Shown: positions 12,928-20,651 of the stretch, in pieces
Position numbering within the stretch: position 1 is the stretch's first letter
Layout of the letters: the number at the start of each line of letters is the position of its first letter
Assembly (NCBI GenBank): GCA_002441045.1
Contig: DJWQ01000177.1
Location: 1-26,470, forward strand
Source: Firmicutes bacterium UBA6226
GTDB lineage: Bacteria; Bacillota_A; Clostridia; Peptostreptococcales; Acidaminobacteraceae
Reading direction: 5' to 3'
DNA length: 26,470 nucleotides
The notes under the pieces: model-generated
Told to the model about the DNA's origin: nothing
Database searches by the model: none
Seen by the model: only the letters and a program-made list of their open reading frames with translations
Position numbers and translations under genes: made by a program

Positions 12928-15567
12928 ATGGATAAAAAATCAGAACAAAAAATGATTATAATTGATGGCAACAGTTTGATTAATAGAGCTTTCTTTGCAA
13001 TGAGTGAAATGAAAAATTCAAATGGCGTCTATACAGGTGGGATCTATGGCTTGACGAATATGATCTATAGTTTAATTGATCAATTTAAGCCATCCCACTT
13101 TTGTGTTGCCTTTGACATGAAAGGTCCAACTTTTAGACACCAAAGTTACGATCAATACAAAGGAACTAGAAAAGGTATGCCAGATGAGCTGGCAATGCAA
13201 ATGCCAATCGTAAAGGAAATTTTAGACGCAATGAACATCATGCGTCTGGAACTACAAGGGTATGAAGCGGATGATTTGATAGGAACAGTGGCAAAAGCAT
13301 GTATGGATCAAAACATCGTGCCACATGTTATTACTGGTGATAAAGACGCCCTTCAGCTTGTTGCTTTTGGTGCTAATGTCCATATTACGAAGAAGGGCAT
13401 AACTCAGCTTAAACGTTATTCAGATGAAGATATCATGGAAGAGTGGGGCGTTCATGCTGATCAAGTAATTGACTTTAAAGGCATCAGTGGCGATAGCTCG
13501 GATAATATTCCCGGTATTCCCGGCTTTGGACCCAAGACAGCATCCAAATTACTTGCACAATTTGGAACTGTCGAGAACATGGTGGCGAATTATGATCAGA
13601 TTGAAAACAAACGCTGGAAGGGTTTGGTTGAAGAATATGCTGAGCAAGCGGTAATGTGTAAAAGACTTGCAACGATTATGACAGAGGTGCCTATTGAAAT
13701 TGACTTTGATAAGTTTTTATTAGAAGAGCCGTCATTAGAGGAACTCATTGGATTATTTAAGAAATATGAGCTCAACTCGCTTCTTTCAAGAATTAAAGTT
13801 GAAGCCGCATCTGTAGAAACTTCATTGGCACAAGATCAAGTGAGTTTAAATACTTTTATTGATTTGGCTTTAAGTAAAAAGCACTTTAGTTTTTTAACTT
13901 ACAGCGATGTAGAAGAAATCATTGAAAGAAAATTCAGAAGAGCGGTTTTTAAAGTAGACGACGCTATTTGTATTTTAGATGATATAGAGGATCTTAAATT
14001 ACTCAAGCCCTTATTTGAAAATAAGAACATTTTGAAAAGTGGTTATGATCTTAAGAAGGAATATTTACTATTAATGCAAGAGGGCATTGATTTAAACGGG
14101 GTAAGCTTTGATGGCTTTATCGCTGCTTATTTAGTTGAGCCAGCAAGAAAGAACTATGATTTAGCAGAGGTTACTTTTGAAAATGTCTCTTATAAGATGA
14201 TTTCGGAGGAGGATGTCTTAGGAAAAGGCGTAAAGAAACTCACTTATGATCAAGTGAATTCAGAGGAAATGAACCGTTTTGTTTTATCACAGATCGAAGG
14301 CGTTACTCGACTTCAAGCCTATTTTGAAAAGAAGCTTGAGGAGCTTTCACTTGTCAGTTTGTTTAAAGAGGTTGAAGTGCCTCTAGTAAAAATACTTTCT
14401 GATATTGAATTTACAGGATTTAGAATAGATAAAGAACAAATCGACCAGTTGGATGAACAATTGATTACGAAAATCGCCGAAATTGAAGCTTCAGTTTACG
14501 AAATGGCAGGAGAAAGTTTTAATATCAATTCACCTAAGCAGCTGGGTACTGTTTTATTTGAAAAGTTAGAACTGCCAAGCGGAAAGAAAACAAAAACAGG
14601 CTACTCAACCAGTCATGATGTTCTAGAAAAGCTTAGCAATCAACATCCAATCATTAATGAAATCATTGAATATAGAACTTATACTAAGCTAAAGTCAACC
14701 TATATTGATGGTTTACGGTTGGTGATAACAGATGGTGACCGCGTTCATACTTCACTTAATCAAACGATTGCAGTGACGGGAAGATTAAGCTCTACTGACC
14801 CAAATCTTCAAAACATTCCAATTAAACTGCCTTTTGGTCGCAAGATTAGACGATTCTTTATTGCAAATCAGGACTGTGTATTACTAGATGCAGACTACTC
14901 TCAAATCGAATTAAGAGTACTGGCACATTTATCTGAGGATCCTAAACTGATCGAGGCATTTAAAACGGATATGGATATCCATACTTTGACAGCATCACAG
15001 GTATTCCATGTAGATGAAAATGAAGTTTCATCACTTCAAAGAAGTCGAGCGAAAGAAGTAAACTTTGGAATCGTCTATGGTATGGGTGATTTTGGATTGT
15101 CTGAAAGCTTAGGCATCACAAGAAAAGATGCGAAAACCTATATTGAAAACTACTTCGCAAGTTATCCGCGAGTAAAAGACTTTATGGATGAAATTATTGA
15201 AGCTTGCAAGACCAATGGGTATGTTGAAACCATTCTAGGTAGAAGACGTGAAATTATCGATATTAATAATAGCAACTTTATGTTGCGATCAGCTGCGGAG
15301 CGGATTGCAAGAAATACGCCTATTCAAGGGAGTGCTGCAGATATTATTAAGCTAGCTATGATTAAAGTATTTGATGCACTTAAAGCAAATCAGTTAAAAT
15401 CAAAATTAATTTTACAGGTACACGATGAGCTCATATTAAATGTGCCTAAAGATGAAGTTGAAACTGTAAAGGGTCTTTTAAAATCATGTATGGAGGAGGC
15501 TTACGAGCTAATAGTACCTCTTAAAGTAGATATGAACACAGGAGACAGTTGGTATGAAGCGCACTAA
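12928..15567 (+). CDS. polA: DNA polymerase I
   Basis: This 879-residue protein has three domains. The N-terminal 5' nuclease (about 1-290) has IIDGNSLINRAFFA, the acidic GYEADDLIG and FKGISGDSSDNIPGIPGFG. The middle domain (about 300-460) has the 3'-5' exonuclease fold. The C-terminal polymerase has motif A DADYSQIELRVLAH (catalytic Asp656), the O-helix RSRAKEVNFGIVYG (Arg707-Gly718) and motif C QVHDE (Asp833, Glu834). The proofreading domain lacks the DxE of motif I and has GYDLKKE at motif II, so it is probably inactive, as in Bacillus Pol I. The enzyme acts in DNA repair and Okazaki-fragment processing. ATG 12928 is preferred to GTG 12925 because AAGGGAG ends at 12921. The gene overlaps coaE by 14 nt, a common polA-coaE pairing. 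Confidence 0.97.
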   Translation: MDKKSEQKMIIIDGNSLINRAFFAMSEMKNSNGVYTGGIYGLTNMIYSLIDQFKPSHFCVAFDMKGPTFRHQSYDQYKGTRKGMPDELAMQMPIVKEILDAMNIMRLELQGYEADDLIGTVAKACMDQNIVPHVITGDKDALQLVAFGANVHITKKGITQLKRYSDEDIMEEWGVHADQVIDFKGISGDSSDNIPGIPGFGPKTASKLLAQFGTVENMVANYDQIENKRWKGLVEEYAEQAVMCKRLATIMTEVPIEIDFDKFLLEEPSLEELIGLFKKYELNSLLSRIKVEAASVETSLAQDQVSLNTFIDLALSKKHFSFLTYSDVEEIIERKFRRAVFKVDDAICILDDIEDLKLLKPLFENKNILKSGYDLKKEYLLLMQEGIDLNGVSFDGFIAAYLVEPARKNYDLAEVTFENVSYKMISEEDVLGKGVKKLTYDQVNSEEMNRFVLSQIEGVTRLQAYFEKKLEELSLVSLFKEVEVPLVKILSDIEFTGFRIDKEQIDQLDEQLITKIAEIEASVYEMAGESFNINSPKQLGTVLFEKLELPSGKKTKTGYSTSHDVLEKLSNQHPIINEIIEYRTYTKLKSTYIDGLRLVITDGDRVHTSLNQTIAVTGRLSSTDPNLQNIPIKLPFGRKIRRFFIANQDCVLLDADYSQIELRVLAHLSEDPKLIEAFKTDMDIHTLTASQVFHVDENEVSSLQRSRAKEVNFGIVYGMGDFGLSESLGITRKDAKTYIENYFASYPRVKDFMDEIIEACKTNGYVETILGRRREIIDINNSNFMLRSAAERIARNTPIQGSAADIIKLAMIKVFDALKANQLKSKLILQVHDELILNVPKDEVETVKGLLKSCMEEAYELIVPLKVDMNTGDSWYEAH

Positions 15568-16192
15568 TACGCCATATAAAGTAGGACTTACAGGTGGTAT
15601 AGGCACCGGTAAGAGCACTGTAGTTAATTATCTTAAGCAAAAGGGTTATTTTATTATAGATGCTGATGAGATTGCGAGAGAAGTAGTTGAAATCGAAAGT
15701 GAAGGGTTAAAAGCTGTTGTAGCTGCATTTGGTGAAGGTATATTAAATGTAGATAATTCTTTAAATCGAAAGGTATTGGGTGAAATTGTTTTTAAGTCAA
15801 AAGATAAGCTACAAAAACTCAATCAAATCCTACATCCTTTAATTAGAGATAGAATTAAGTATTACGAAGTGCAAAACAGTCACTTGGATGTGATTTTTTA
15901 CGATGTTCCTTTGCTCTTTGAAACCAAACAACAACCTTTGTACAATGAAGTTCTGTTAATCTATGCTTCTTCTGAAATAGCCTTAAATAGAGTGATTGAA
16001 AGAGATGGTATTTCAGAGTCTTTAGCAAAGATGAAAATCCACGCTCAGTTCAGTATAGATGTAAAAAAAAGTTTAGCCGACCATGTTATTGAGAATGAAG
16101 TAGATCTGAATGAACTTTACAATCAAACGGATCATTATTTAGAAGCACTTAAGGTCAGAATGGAAAATTGGCAAAAAAATAACGAACATTGA
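15554..16192 (+). CDS. coaE: Dephospho-CoA kinase
   Basis: The 212-residue protein carries a P-loop, GLTGGIGTGKST (11-22), followed by IIDADEIAREVVE, which contains the catalytic Asp of CoaE. Later landmarks are LHPLIRDRI and VIFYDVPLLFETK, typical of the family. It phosphorylates the ribose 3'-OH of dephospho-CoA in the last step of CoA synthesis, in the cytoplasm. The start ATG lies inside polA, with GGAG (15541-15544) nine nt upstream, so the two are likely co-transcribed and translationally coupled. The length is normal for the family. No clear terminator follows; the promoter of the next gene overlaps the 3' end. Confidence 0.95.
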   Translation: MKRTNTPYKVGLTGGIGTGKSTVVNYLKQKGYFIIDADEIAREVVEIESEGLKAVVAAFGEGILNVDNSLNRKVLGEIVFKSKDKLQKLNQILHPLIRDRIKYYEVQNSHLDVIFYDVPLLFETKQQPLYNEVLLIYASSEIALNRVIERDGISESLAKMKIHAQFSIDVKKSLADHVIENEVDLNELYNQTDHYLEALKVRMENWQKNNEH

Positions 16193-16217
16193 ACATGTTC
16201 TCTAAATCACTTATAAT
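16189..16217 (+). promoter_or_regulatory. Promoter of the nicotinate phosphoribosyltransferase gene, with palindrome
   Basis: TTGAAC (16189-16194), a 17-nt spacer and TATAAT (16212-16217) are close to sigma-A consensus and overlap the coaE stop. GAACATGTTC (16191-16200), a perfect 10-nt palindrome, lies across the -35 element and could be a repressor site. Confidence 0.65.
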
Positions 16218-16250
16218 GTAAAAGACTATTGTTAGGAAGGATGATCCATT

Positions 16251-17288
16251 ATGAAGCAATTGGATACCATGCACGATATCAAAGAGATTAAGATAGATAA
16301 TGATCGTTTGATGCACAGTGCAACACATGAAGAAATCATTAACGGACATACTACAGACGTCTATTTTTTAAGAACGTTGGATATCTTAGGAGAGCTTGAT
16401 TTAGCTGAATCTGAGGTAGTTGCCGAAATTTTCCCTAGAAAAGCTGGAATGCTTGCAGGGGTAAACGAAGTATTAAATCTTTTAAAAGGAAGAAACCTTG
16501 AAATCTGGGCAGTTGAAGAGGGCGAGCGTTTTGAACCTAAAGATACTGTTATGAGAATAAAAGGTAAGTATAAAGACTTTGCTATTTTTGAAACGACCTT
16601 ATTGGGTATGATGGCGAGTGCATCTGGTTGGGCAACCGCTTCAAGCGTTATCAAAGAAGCTTGTGGTGATAAGTTCTTTTTATGCTTCGGTGCAAGACAC
16701 GTACATCCAGCGGTTGCTCCTGTCATGGAAAGAGCGGCTATCGTTGGAGGTGCTGGTGGCGTTAGCTGTATTTTAGCAGCGAAGTTGGGTGGGATTGAAC
16801 CATCAGGTACAGTACCACACAGCGCAATGCTCGTCGCAGGAGATACGGTTAAAGTTGCTGAAACTTATAATAAACTAGCAGCTCCTGACCATAACAGAAT
16901 CGTTTTAGTGGATACTTTTAAAGACGAAGTAGAAGAAGCGATAAGAGTTGCAAAAGCACTTGATGGTAAGCTTTCTGGCATTCGATTAGATACACCTAGT
17001 GAAAGAGGTGGTGTAACGCCGGGTCTTGTGAAAGAGATGAGGGCTAAACTTGATCTTGAAGGCTTCAATTATGTTAAAATTTTTGTATCTGGCGGTTTAA
17101 CACCTGAAAAGATCAAAACATTGATTGAAGCAGGCGCAGATGCATTTGGTGTAGGTAGCTATATTTCTGCTGCATCTCCAATAGATATGACGATGGATTT
17201 AAAAGTGGTCAATGGAAAAGCAGTTGCGAAACGCGGTAGAATACCAGGACTTGTAGATAATCCGAAGCTAAAAAAAGTAGAAGCATAA
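16251..17288 (+). CDS. Nicotinate phosphoribosyltransferase (NAD salvage)
   Basis: The 345-residue protein belongs to the short nicotinate phosphoribosyltransferase type. Landmarks are THEEIINGHTTDVYFLRT, the CFGARHVHPAVAPVMERAAIVGGAGG loop, GTVPHSAML, the IRLDTPSERGGVTP strand and the phosphate-binding IFVSGGLTPEKI and ADAFGVGSYI near the C-terminus. It should convert nicotinate and PRPP to nicotinate mononucleotide in the cytoplasm. The fold is shared with quinolinate phosphoribosyltransferase (NadC). The GARxxHPA element and the length favour the nicotinate enzyme. No nadA or nadB lies nearby, which also fits salvage rather than synthesis. It has its own promoter and terminator. The SD (AGGAAGG) lies about ten nt before ATG 16251. 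Confidence 0.87.
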   Translation: MKQLDTMHDIKEIKIDNDRLMHSATHEEIINGHTTDVYFLRTLDILGELDLAESEVVAEIFPRKAGMLAGVNEVLNLLKGRNLEIWAVEEGERFEPKDTVMRIKGKYKDFAIFETTLLGMMASASGWATASSVIKEACGDKFFLCFGARHVHPAVAPVMERAAIVGGAGGVSCILAAKLGGIEPSGTVPHSAMLVAGDTVKVAETYNKLAAPDHNRIVLVDTFKDEVEEAIRVAKALDGKLSGIRLDTPSERGGVTPGLVKEMRAKLDLEGFNYVKIFVSGGLTPEKIKTLIEAGADAFGVGSYISAASPIDMTMDLKVVNGKAVAKRGRIPGLVDNPKLKKVEA

Positions 17289-17292
17289 TAAT

Positions 17293-17342
17293 AAATCCTA
17301 CAGTTAAGCGGTTGATAGAACACCTTATCTGTAGGATTTTTT
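17293..17342 (+). terminator. Intrinsic terminator after the nicotinate phosphoribosyltransferase gene
   Basis: AAATCCTACAG (17293-17303) and CTGTAGGATTT (17329-17339) form an 11-bp stem with a 25-nt loop, followed by a T run to 17342. Confidence 0.75.
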
Positions 17343-17404
17343 AATGCTATAATCAGGGATCTATTTGTAACTAAATAATCTTTAGTAATCGAGCACATAG
17401 ATTC

Positions 17405-17461
17405 ATTGAGTACCGAGAATTTACCATTAGTGCACTGGTAGTAAAATAAAAATCTTAGGGC
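17405..17461 (+). repeat. Intergenic hairpin repeat, copy B
   Basis: It starts with ATTGAG and carries the inverted arms TACCA (17422-17426) and TGGTA (17436-17440). It is followed head-to-tail by copy C with a period of 57 nt; about 31 of 49 aligned positions match. The copy is the most diverged of the three. Confidence 0.42.
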
Positions 17462-17509
17462 ATTGAGCACTCAGGTTTTACCAAAAGCGAGATTGTGTCT
17501 TAATAAAAA
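17462..17509 (+). repeat. Intergenic hairpin repeat, copy C
   Basis: It starts with ATTGAG; bases 17469-17509 match copy A (10019-10059) at 33 of 41 positions. The hairpin arms are partly degenerate here. It directly abuts the bidirectional terminator at 17512. Confidence 0.5.
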
Positions 17510-17511
17510 AA

Positions 17512-17537
17512 CAACCTAAAGAATTAGGTTGCTTTTT
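17512..17537. terminator. Terminator of tRNA-Leu(GAG), usable in both directions
   Basis: CAACCTAA (17512-17519) and TTAGGTTG (17524-17531) form a perfect 8-bp stem with loop AGAA. TTTTT follows on the plus strand, and a run of seven A before the stem gives a T run on the minus strand, where the tRNA needs a terminator. Confidence 0.8.
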
Positions 17538-17539
17538 AG

Positions 17540-17625
17540 TGGTGCAGATGGCGGGACTCGAACCCGCATGAGCTATGCTCGCTACCCCCTCAAGATAGTG
17601 TGTATGCCAGTTTCACCACATCTGC
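17540..17625 (-). tRNA. tRNA-Leu (anticodon GAG)
   Basis: An 86-nt class II tRNA on the minus strand with acceptor stem GCAGATG/CATCTGC and an encoded CCA. The anticodon stem CTATC/GGTAG encloses the loop TTGAGGG, giving GAG (reads CUC and CUU). The T-arm is GCGGGTTCGAGTCCCGC and the variable arm is long. Confidence 0.96.
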
Positions 17626-17646
17626 ATGTCTTGTTGCGACTTTTTT

Positions 17647-17675
17647 ATTATAGTTATTACGCCATTAAAAGTCAA
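17647..17675 (-). promoter_or_regulatory. Promoter of tRNA-Leu(GAG)
   Basis: On the minus strand TTGACT (17675-17670), a 17-nt spacer and TATAAT (17652-17647) form a near-consensus sigma-A promoter 21 nt before the tRNA 5' end. Confidence 0.75.
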
Positions 17676-17727
17676 GCCTTTTTTAAAAAGAAATTTATAC
17701 TTATAGTATTAATGTATACGGTAAAAG

Positions 17728-17736
17728 TGCTATAAT
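17728..17736 (+). promoter_or_regulatory. Extended -10 promoter of the TSUP transporter gene
   Basis: TGCTATAAT (17728-17736) is an extended -10 element (TGnTATAAT) without a clear -35, 28 nt before ATG 17765. Confidence 0.5.
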
Positions 17737-17764
17737 AATTGAGTCGGAAAAATAGGAGGTTAGA

Positions 17765-18475
17765 ATGACATTTGTTTTTGCAGCTTTGATTATTATGCTT
17801 GCTTCTACAGTTCAAGGTGCAACGAGTTTTGGCTTTTCACTTATTGCTCTGCCACTACTTGGTTTTTTCTTTGATATCAAAGTTGTTGTACCAGCGTTGG
17901 TTTGTTTTTCATTGATACTTAATTTAATGATCTTACTTAAACTGAAATTAAAACCAGACCTAAGGCTACTGTTACCTCTTGTATTGTTTGCGACACTAAC
18001 CATCCCATTAGGTGTGAAAGCGCTTCTATTAATTGATGAACATTTATTAAAGCAAATTATAAGTATTATATTATTAGTTGTTTCGATTTTACTATTATTT
18101 GGTGCTAAAGTTCATTTCAAAAACAAATGGGTAACTTATAGTATCGCAGGCATAATCTCGGGTCTTCTCAATGGATCTGTTTCATTAAGTGGTCCACCAA
18201 TTGTTGTGTTACTTAGTAATGAAGGTGTTTCAAGAGATGAGTTTCGTGCTACCTTAACCTCATTGTTTTTTATATTGAATGTAATTACAATTGTAATGTA
18301 TGGCAGAGGTGGTTTGTTGACAAACCCTCAGTTATTTAACTTACTCTATTTAACGCCAATTATGATTGCGGGAACATTTATGGGTATATATTTAGGTAAT
18401 AAGATCAATGAAGCATTTTTTAAGCGATTAGTACTGATAATGCTAATGGCGATGAGTATAATTAACCTAATTTAG
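17765..18475 (+). CDS. TSUP (TauE/SafE) family membrane transporter
   Basis: The 236-residue protein is almost wholly hydrophobic, with about seven or eight membrane segments. It has the duplicated TSUP signature: FVFAALIIMLASTVQGATSFGFSLIALPLL in the first half, and GIISGLLNGSVSLSGPPIVVLLSNEG in the second. Members of the family move sulfite, sulfonates, organic acids or related anions across the cytoplasmic membrane. The substrate cannot be read from the sequence. AGGAGG precedes ATG 17765. A stand-alone CheY-like receiver starts 14 nt after its stop and is probably co-transcribed; no link between the two functions is obvious. Confidence 0.88.
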   Translation: MTFVFAALIIMLASTVQGATSFGFSLIALPLLGFFFDIKVVVPALVCFSLILNLMILLKLKLKPDLRLLLPLVLFATLTIPLGVKALLLIDEHLLKQIISIILLVVSILLLFGAKVHFKNKWVTYSIAGIISGLLNGSVSLSGPPIVVLLSNEGVSRDEFRATLTSLFFILNVITIVMYGRGGLLTNPQLFNLLYLTPIMIAGTFMGIYLGNKINEAFFKRLVLIMLMAMSIINLI

Positions 18476-18489
18476 TTGGAGGTATTTAA

Positions 18490-18852
18490 ATGGCGAAGAA
18501 AATACTTGTTGTGGATGATGCGATGTTTATGCGAAAGCTTTTAAGTGATATTTTATCAAAAGCAGGTTATGAAGTTGTTGCTGAAGCAGGTAATGGTGAA
18601 GAGGCCTATCAAATGTTTAAGTTGCATCAACCCGATCTTGTAACTATGGATATTACGATGCCAGAGGTTACGGGAATTGAGGGGGTCAAACTGATTACTT
18701 TAGATTATCCTGATGCAAAGATTTTAATGTGCAGTGCTATGGGTCAAGAAAACATGGTGATCGATTCAGTCAAAGCGGGTGCGAAAGGATTTATTGTAAA
18801 GCCTTTTGTTGCTGAAAAGGTTATCGCGGAAGTTCAAAAGCTGATTGGATAG
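18490..18852 (+). CDS. Stand-alone CheY-like response regulator receiver
   Basis: The 120-residue protein is a single receiver domain with no output domain. It has the acidic pair Asp9/Asp10 (VVDDAMFMRK), the phospho-acceptor Asp54 (TMDITMPE), Ser82 in CSAMGQ and Lys104 in KPF, so the phosphorylation site is intact. The N-terminal DDAMFMRKLL and CSAMGQ are close to CheY of Bacillota, which binds the flagellar switch. No chemotaxis or flagellar genes are near, so it could be CheY or a stand-alone phosphorelay receiver. GGAGG lies eight nt before ATG 18490. It probably shares a transcript with the upstream transporter. Confidence 0.9.
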   Translation: MAKKILVVDDAMFMRKLLSDILSKAGYEVVAEAGNGEEAYQMFKLHQPDLVTMDITMPEVTGIEGVKLITLDYPDAKILMCSAMGQENMVIDSVKAGAKGFIVKPFVAEKVIAEVQKLIG

Positions 18853-18905
18853 TTGAACAATATCGATAAATGATATTGCTATTAATAAATTATTGATAAT
18901 TTTAA

Positions 18906-18930
18906 GGTGGCTGATTAAGCCATCTTTTAT
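18906..18930 (+). terminator. Weak intrinsic terminator after the cheY-like gene
   Basis: GGTGGCT (18906-18912) and AGCCATC (18918-18924) form a 7-bp stem with one G-U pair, followed by TTTTATTAT. A second hairpin without a T run (CAATATC/GATATTG) lies just after the stop codon. Confidence 0.55.
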
Positions 18931-19183
18931 TATGTCTTAATGAAGTAAAGTTAAAATCAATAAGTTTTTAATGTTTCAAAAAAAATGACAAGCTTTATAA
19001 TAAAAATATAAAATTTTGTGCATCACATGATATTTGGTTAACAAAATATGATACAATAGTGAAGTGTAAGTATTAAGAAATCATCACAAAATGGCTAATT
19101 TCAAGTACTGGGACGTTTTTTGACTTTGACATTTTTTTAACTTTTAATTGCTTGAAAAGGTTGAAATTTCAATACGTCGTGCA
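18931..19183 (+). other. Gene-free AT-rich stretch upstream of the rnf promoter
   Basis: I see no gene here: no ORF with a ribosome binding site on either strand. It holds long A and T tracts and a perfect 12-nt palindrome, TTGAAATTTCAA (19161-19172), 11 nt before the -35 of the rnf promoter. A ten-codon ORF at 19091 has no SD and was discarded. Confidence 0.5.
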
Positions 19184-19212
19184 TTGACCTACAAATCGAT
19201 TTATAGTATTAT
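19184..19212 (+). promoter_or_regulatory. Promoter of the rnf operon
   Basis: TTGACC (19184-19189), a 17-nt spacer and TATTAT (19207-19212). The transcript would carry a leader of about 105 nt before rnfC. A lone TATAAT at 19243-19248 has no matching -35. Confidence 0.65.
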
Positions 19213-19325
19213 GTTAGTGGTGAGAAAAGATATTGTATACAGTATAATTAAGGCGATTTAAAATTATTTCTGTATCGTTCTTTATTCATAGAGGTATTAT
19301 TAAATTTCTAAAGGGGTGAGTATAT

Positions 19326-20639
19326 ATGGGGCTTTTAACTTTTAAAGGAGGCATTCATCCTCCACACGCTAAAGAGTCAACCGAGCATTTGCCAATCGTA
19401 GACTTTTTAGGCCCTAAAGTTGTTGAGATTCCCTTAAGACAGCACATTGGAGCACCTTGCGAGGCAACCGTCAAAAAAGGCGATGAAGTAAAGGTGGGAC
19501 AATTGATTGGTGCTGCAGGAGGATTCGTCTCTGCAAACGTTCACAGTTCTGTATCTGGTACTGTACTCGATGTTAAGAAACAAAACACTGCGTATGGATT
19601 TGATACTTGCGTTATTATCGAAAATGATGAACAGTACGTTCTACATGAAACGGTAGTTCCAAAACCAGATTACAAGACGTTATCTGGAAAAGAAATTGTG
19701 GATATTATTAAAGAAGCTGGCATCGTCGGAATGGGTGGTGCGGGTTTCCCAACTCATGTTAAATTATCTCCACCGCCAGAAAAACCAATTGATACAATTG
19801 TATTAAATGGTGCTGAGTGTGAGCCATATTTAACTTGTGACCACAGATTAATGCTTGAAGAGCCTGCTGCAATTATCAAAGGTCTTCAAATATTGATGCA
19901 TGCACTTAATGTAAAAGATGGTGTAATCGGCATCGAAAGCAATAAGCCTGACGCCATTGAAACCATGACAAAAGCTGCTTCTGGAACGGGTATTAGAGTC
20001 GTTGGACTAAAAACCAAGTATCCACAAGGTGCAGAAAAACAATTAATCTATGCTTGTACAGGAAGAGCGATTCCATCAGGTGGGCTACCTATGGACATCG
20101 GTGTTGTTGTAAACAATGTAGCTACAGTTGCTACAATTGGCAATTTATTTGAAACAGGTCTACCACTTGTTCAAAGAATTTGTACAGTAACAGGTAAAGG
20201 CATAAAGTCTCCTAAAAATATCAGATTTAGAGTTGGAACTCCATTGAAACAATTAATCGAGTTTTGTGATGGCTATAACGGTACGCCTGGCAAAATCTTA
20301 CTCGGTGGACCAATGATGGGTGTTGCACAGTTTTCTGATGAACTTCCAGCTATGAAAAACACATCGGGTGTTTTAGTATTTAGCGAAGAAGAAGCTAAAT
20401 TACCTGAAGCAACTGCATGTATTAAATGTGGTAAATGTGTTTCAATCTGTCCTATTAATCTCGAGCCAATTCAAATCAGTGCTTATGCATTGATGCATGA
20501 TTATGATAAAGCGGCGAAGTATAATGCATTGGATTGTATTGAGTGTGGTTCATGCTCATTTATTTGTCCTGCAAAGCGTCCTTTATTACAGTCAATACGT
20601 GTTGCAAAACGAGAGATTCTAGCAAGAAGAAAGAAATAG
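19326..20639 (+). CDS. rnfC: Rnf complex subunit RnfC (NADH-binding, iron-sulfur)
   Basis: This 437-residue peripheral subunit begins with the typical FKGGIHPPHAKESTE and a biotinyl-lipoyl-like fold (about 30-105). The NADH/FMN-binding part starts with IVGMGGAGFPTHVKL, related to NuoF. Two [4Fe-4S] motifs follow near the C-terminus: CIKCGKCVSICP and CIECGSCSFICP. RnfC passes electrons between NAD(H) and the membrane part of the complex. Rnf couples reduced ferredoxin and NAD+ to export of Na+ or H+; the sequence does not show which ion. It is the first gene of the operon, with AAGGGGTG before ATG 19326. The length is typical of clostridial RnfC, without the long C-terminal extension found in proteobacteria. 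Confidence 0.97.
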   Translation: MGLLTFKGGIHPPHAKESTEHLPIVDFLGPKVVEIPLRQHIGAPCEATVKKGDEVKVGQLIGAAGGFVSANVHSSVSGTVLDVKKQNTAYGFDTCVIIENDEQYVLHETVVPKPDYKTLSGKEIVDIIKEAGIVGMGGAGFPTHVKLSPPPEKPIDTIVLNGAECEPYLTCDHRLMLEEPAAIIKGLQILMHALNVKDGVIGIESNKPDAIETMTKAASGTGIRVVGLKTKYPQGAEKQLIYACTGRAIPSGGLPMDIGVVVNNVATVATIGNLFETGLPLVQRICTVTGKGIKSPKNIRFRVGTPLKQLIEFCDGYNGTPGKILLGGPMMGVAQFSDELPAMKNTSGVLVFSEEEAKLPEATACIKCGKCVSICPINLEPIQISAYALMHDYDKAAKYNALDCIECGSCSFICPAKRPLLQSIRVAKREILARRKK

Positions 20640-20651
20640 GGGAGGTTGATT

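Noticed and set aside
16191..16200. GAACATGTTC as a LexA (SOS) box
   Set aside because: The Gram-positive LexA box needs GAAC-N4-GTTC; here the spacing is two bases, and the downstream gene is NAD salvage.
16361..16726. 121-codon open frame on the minus strand
   Set aside because: It is antisense to the phosphoribosyltransferase gene, has no ribosome binding site or recognisable domain, and the plus-strand protein is conserved throughout.
17159..17470. 103-codon open frame on the minus strand
   Set aside because: It spans the gene end, a terminator and the intergenic repeat; no SD and low-complexity composition.
17405..17509. Tandem 57-nt repeats as a CRISPR array
   Set aside because: Only two adjacent copies with about 63 percent identity, no unique spacers, and no cas genes.
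17529..17735. 68-codon plus-strand frame with TRTRMSYARYPLK
   Set aside because: It is the reverse complement of tRNA-Leu(GAG) read as protein, a common false ORF.
19091..19123. Ten-codon ORF in the rnf upstream region as a leader peptide
   Set aside because: No SD and located upstream of the likely rnf promoter, so it would not be in the rnf transcript.
19635..19660. GGAACT-N16-CGTA on the minus strand, resembling the ECF promoter
   Set aside because: It lies inside rnfC on the antisense strand, no gene follows in that direction, and the -10 differs from CGTC; most likely chance.
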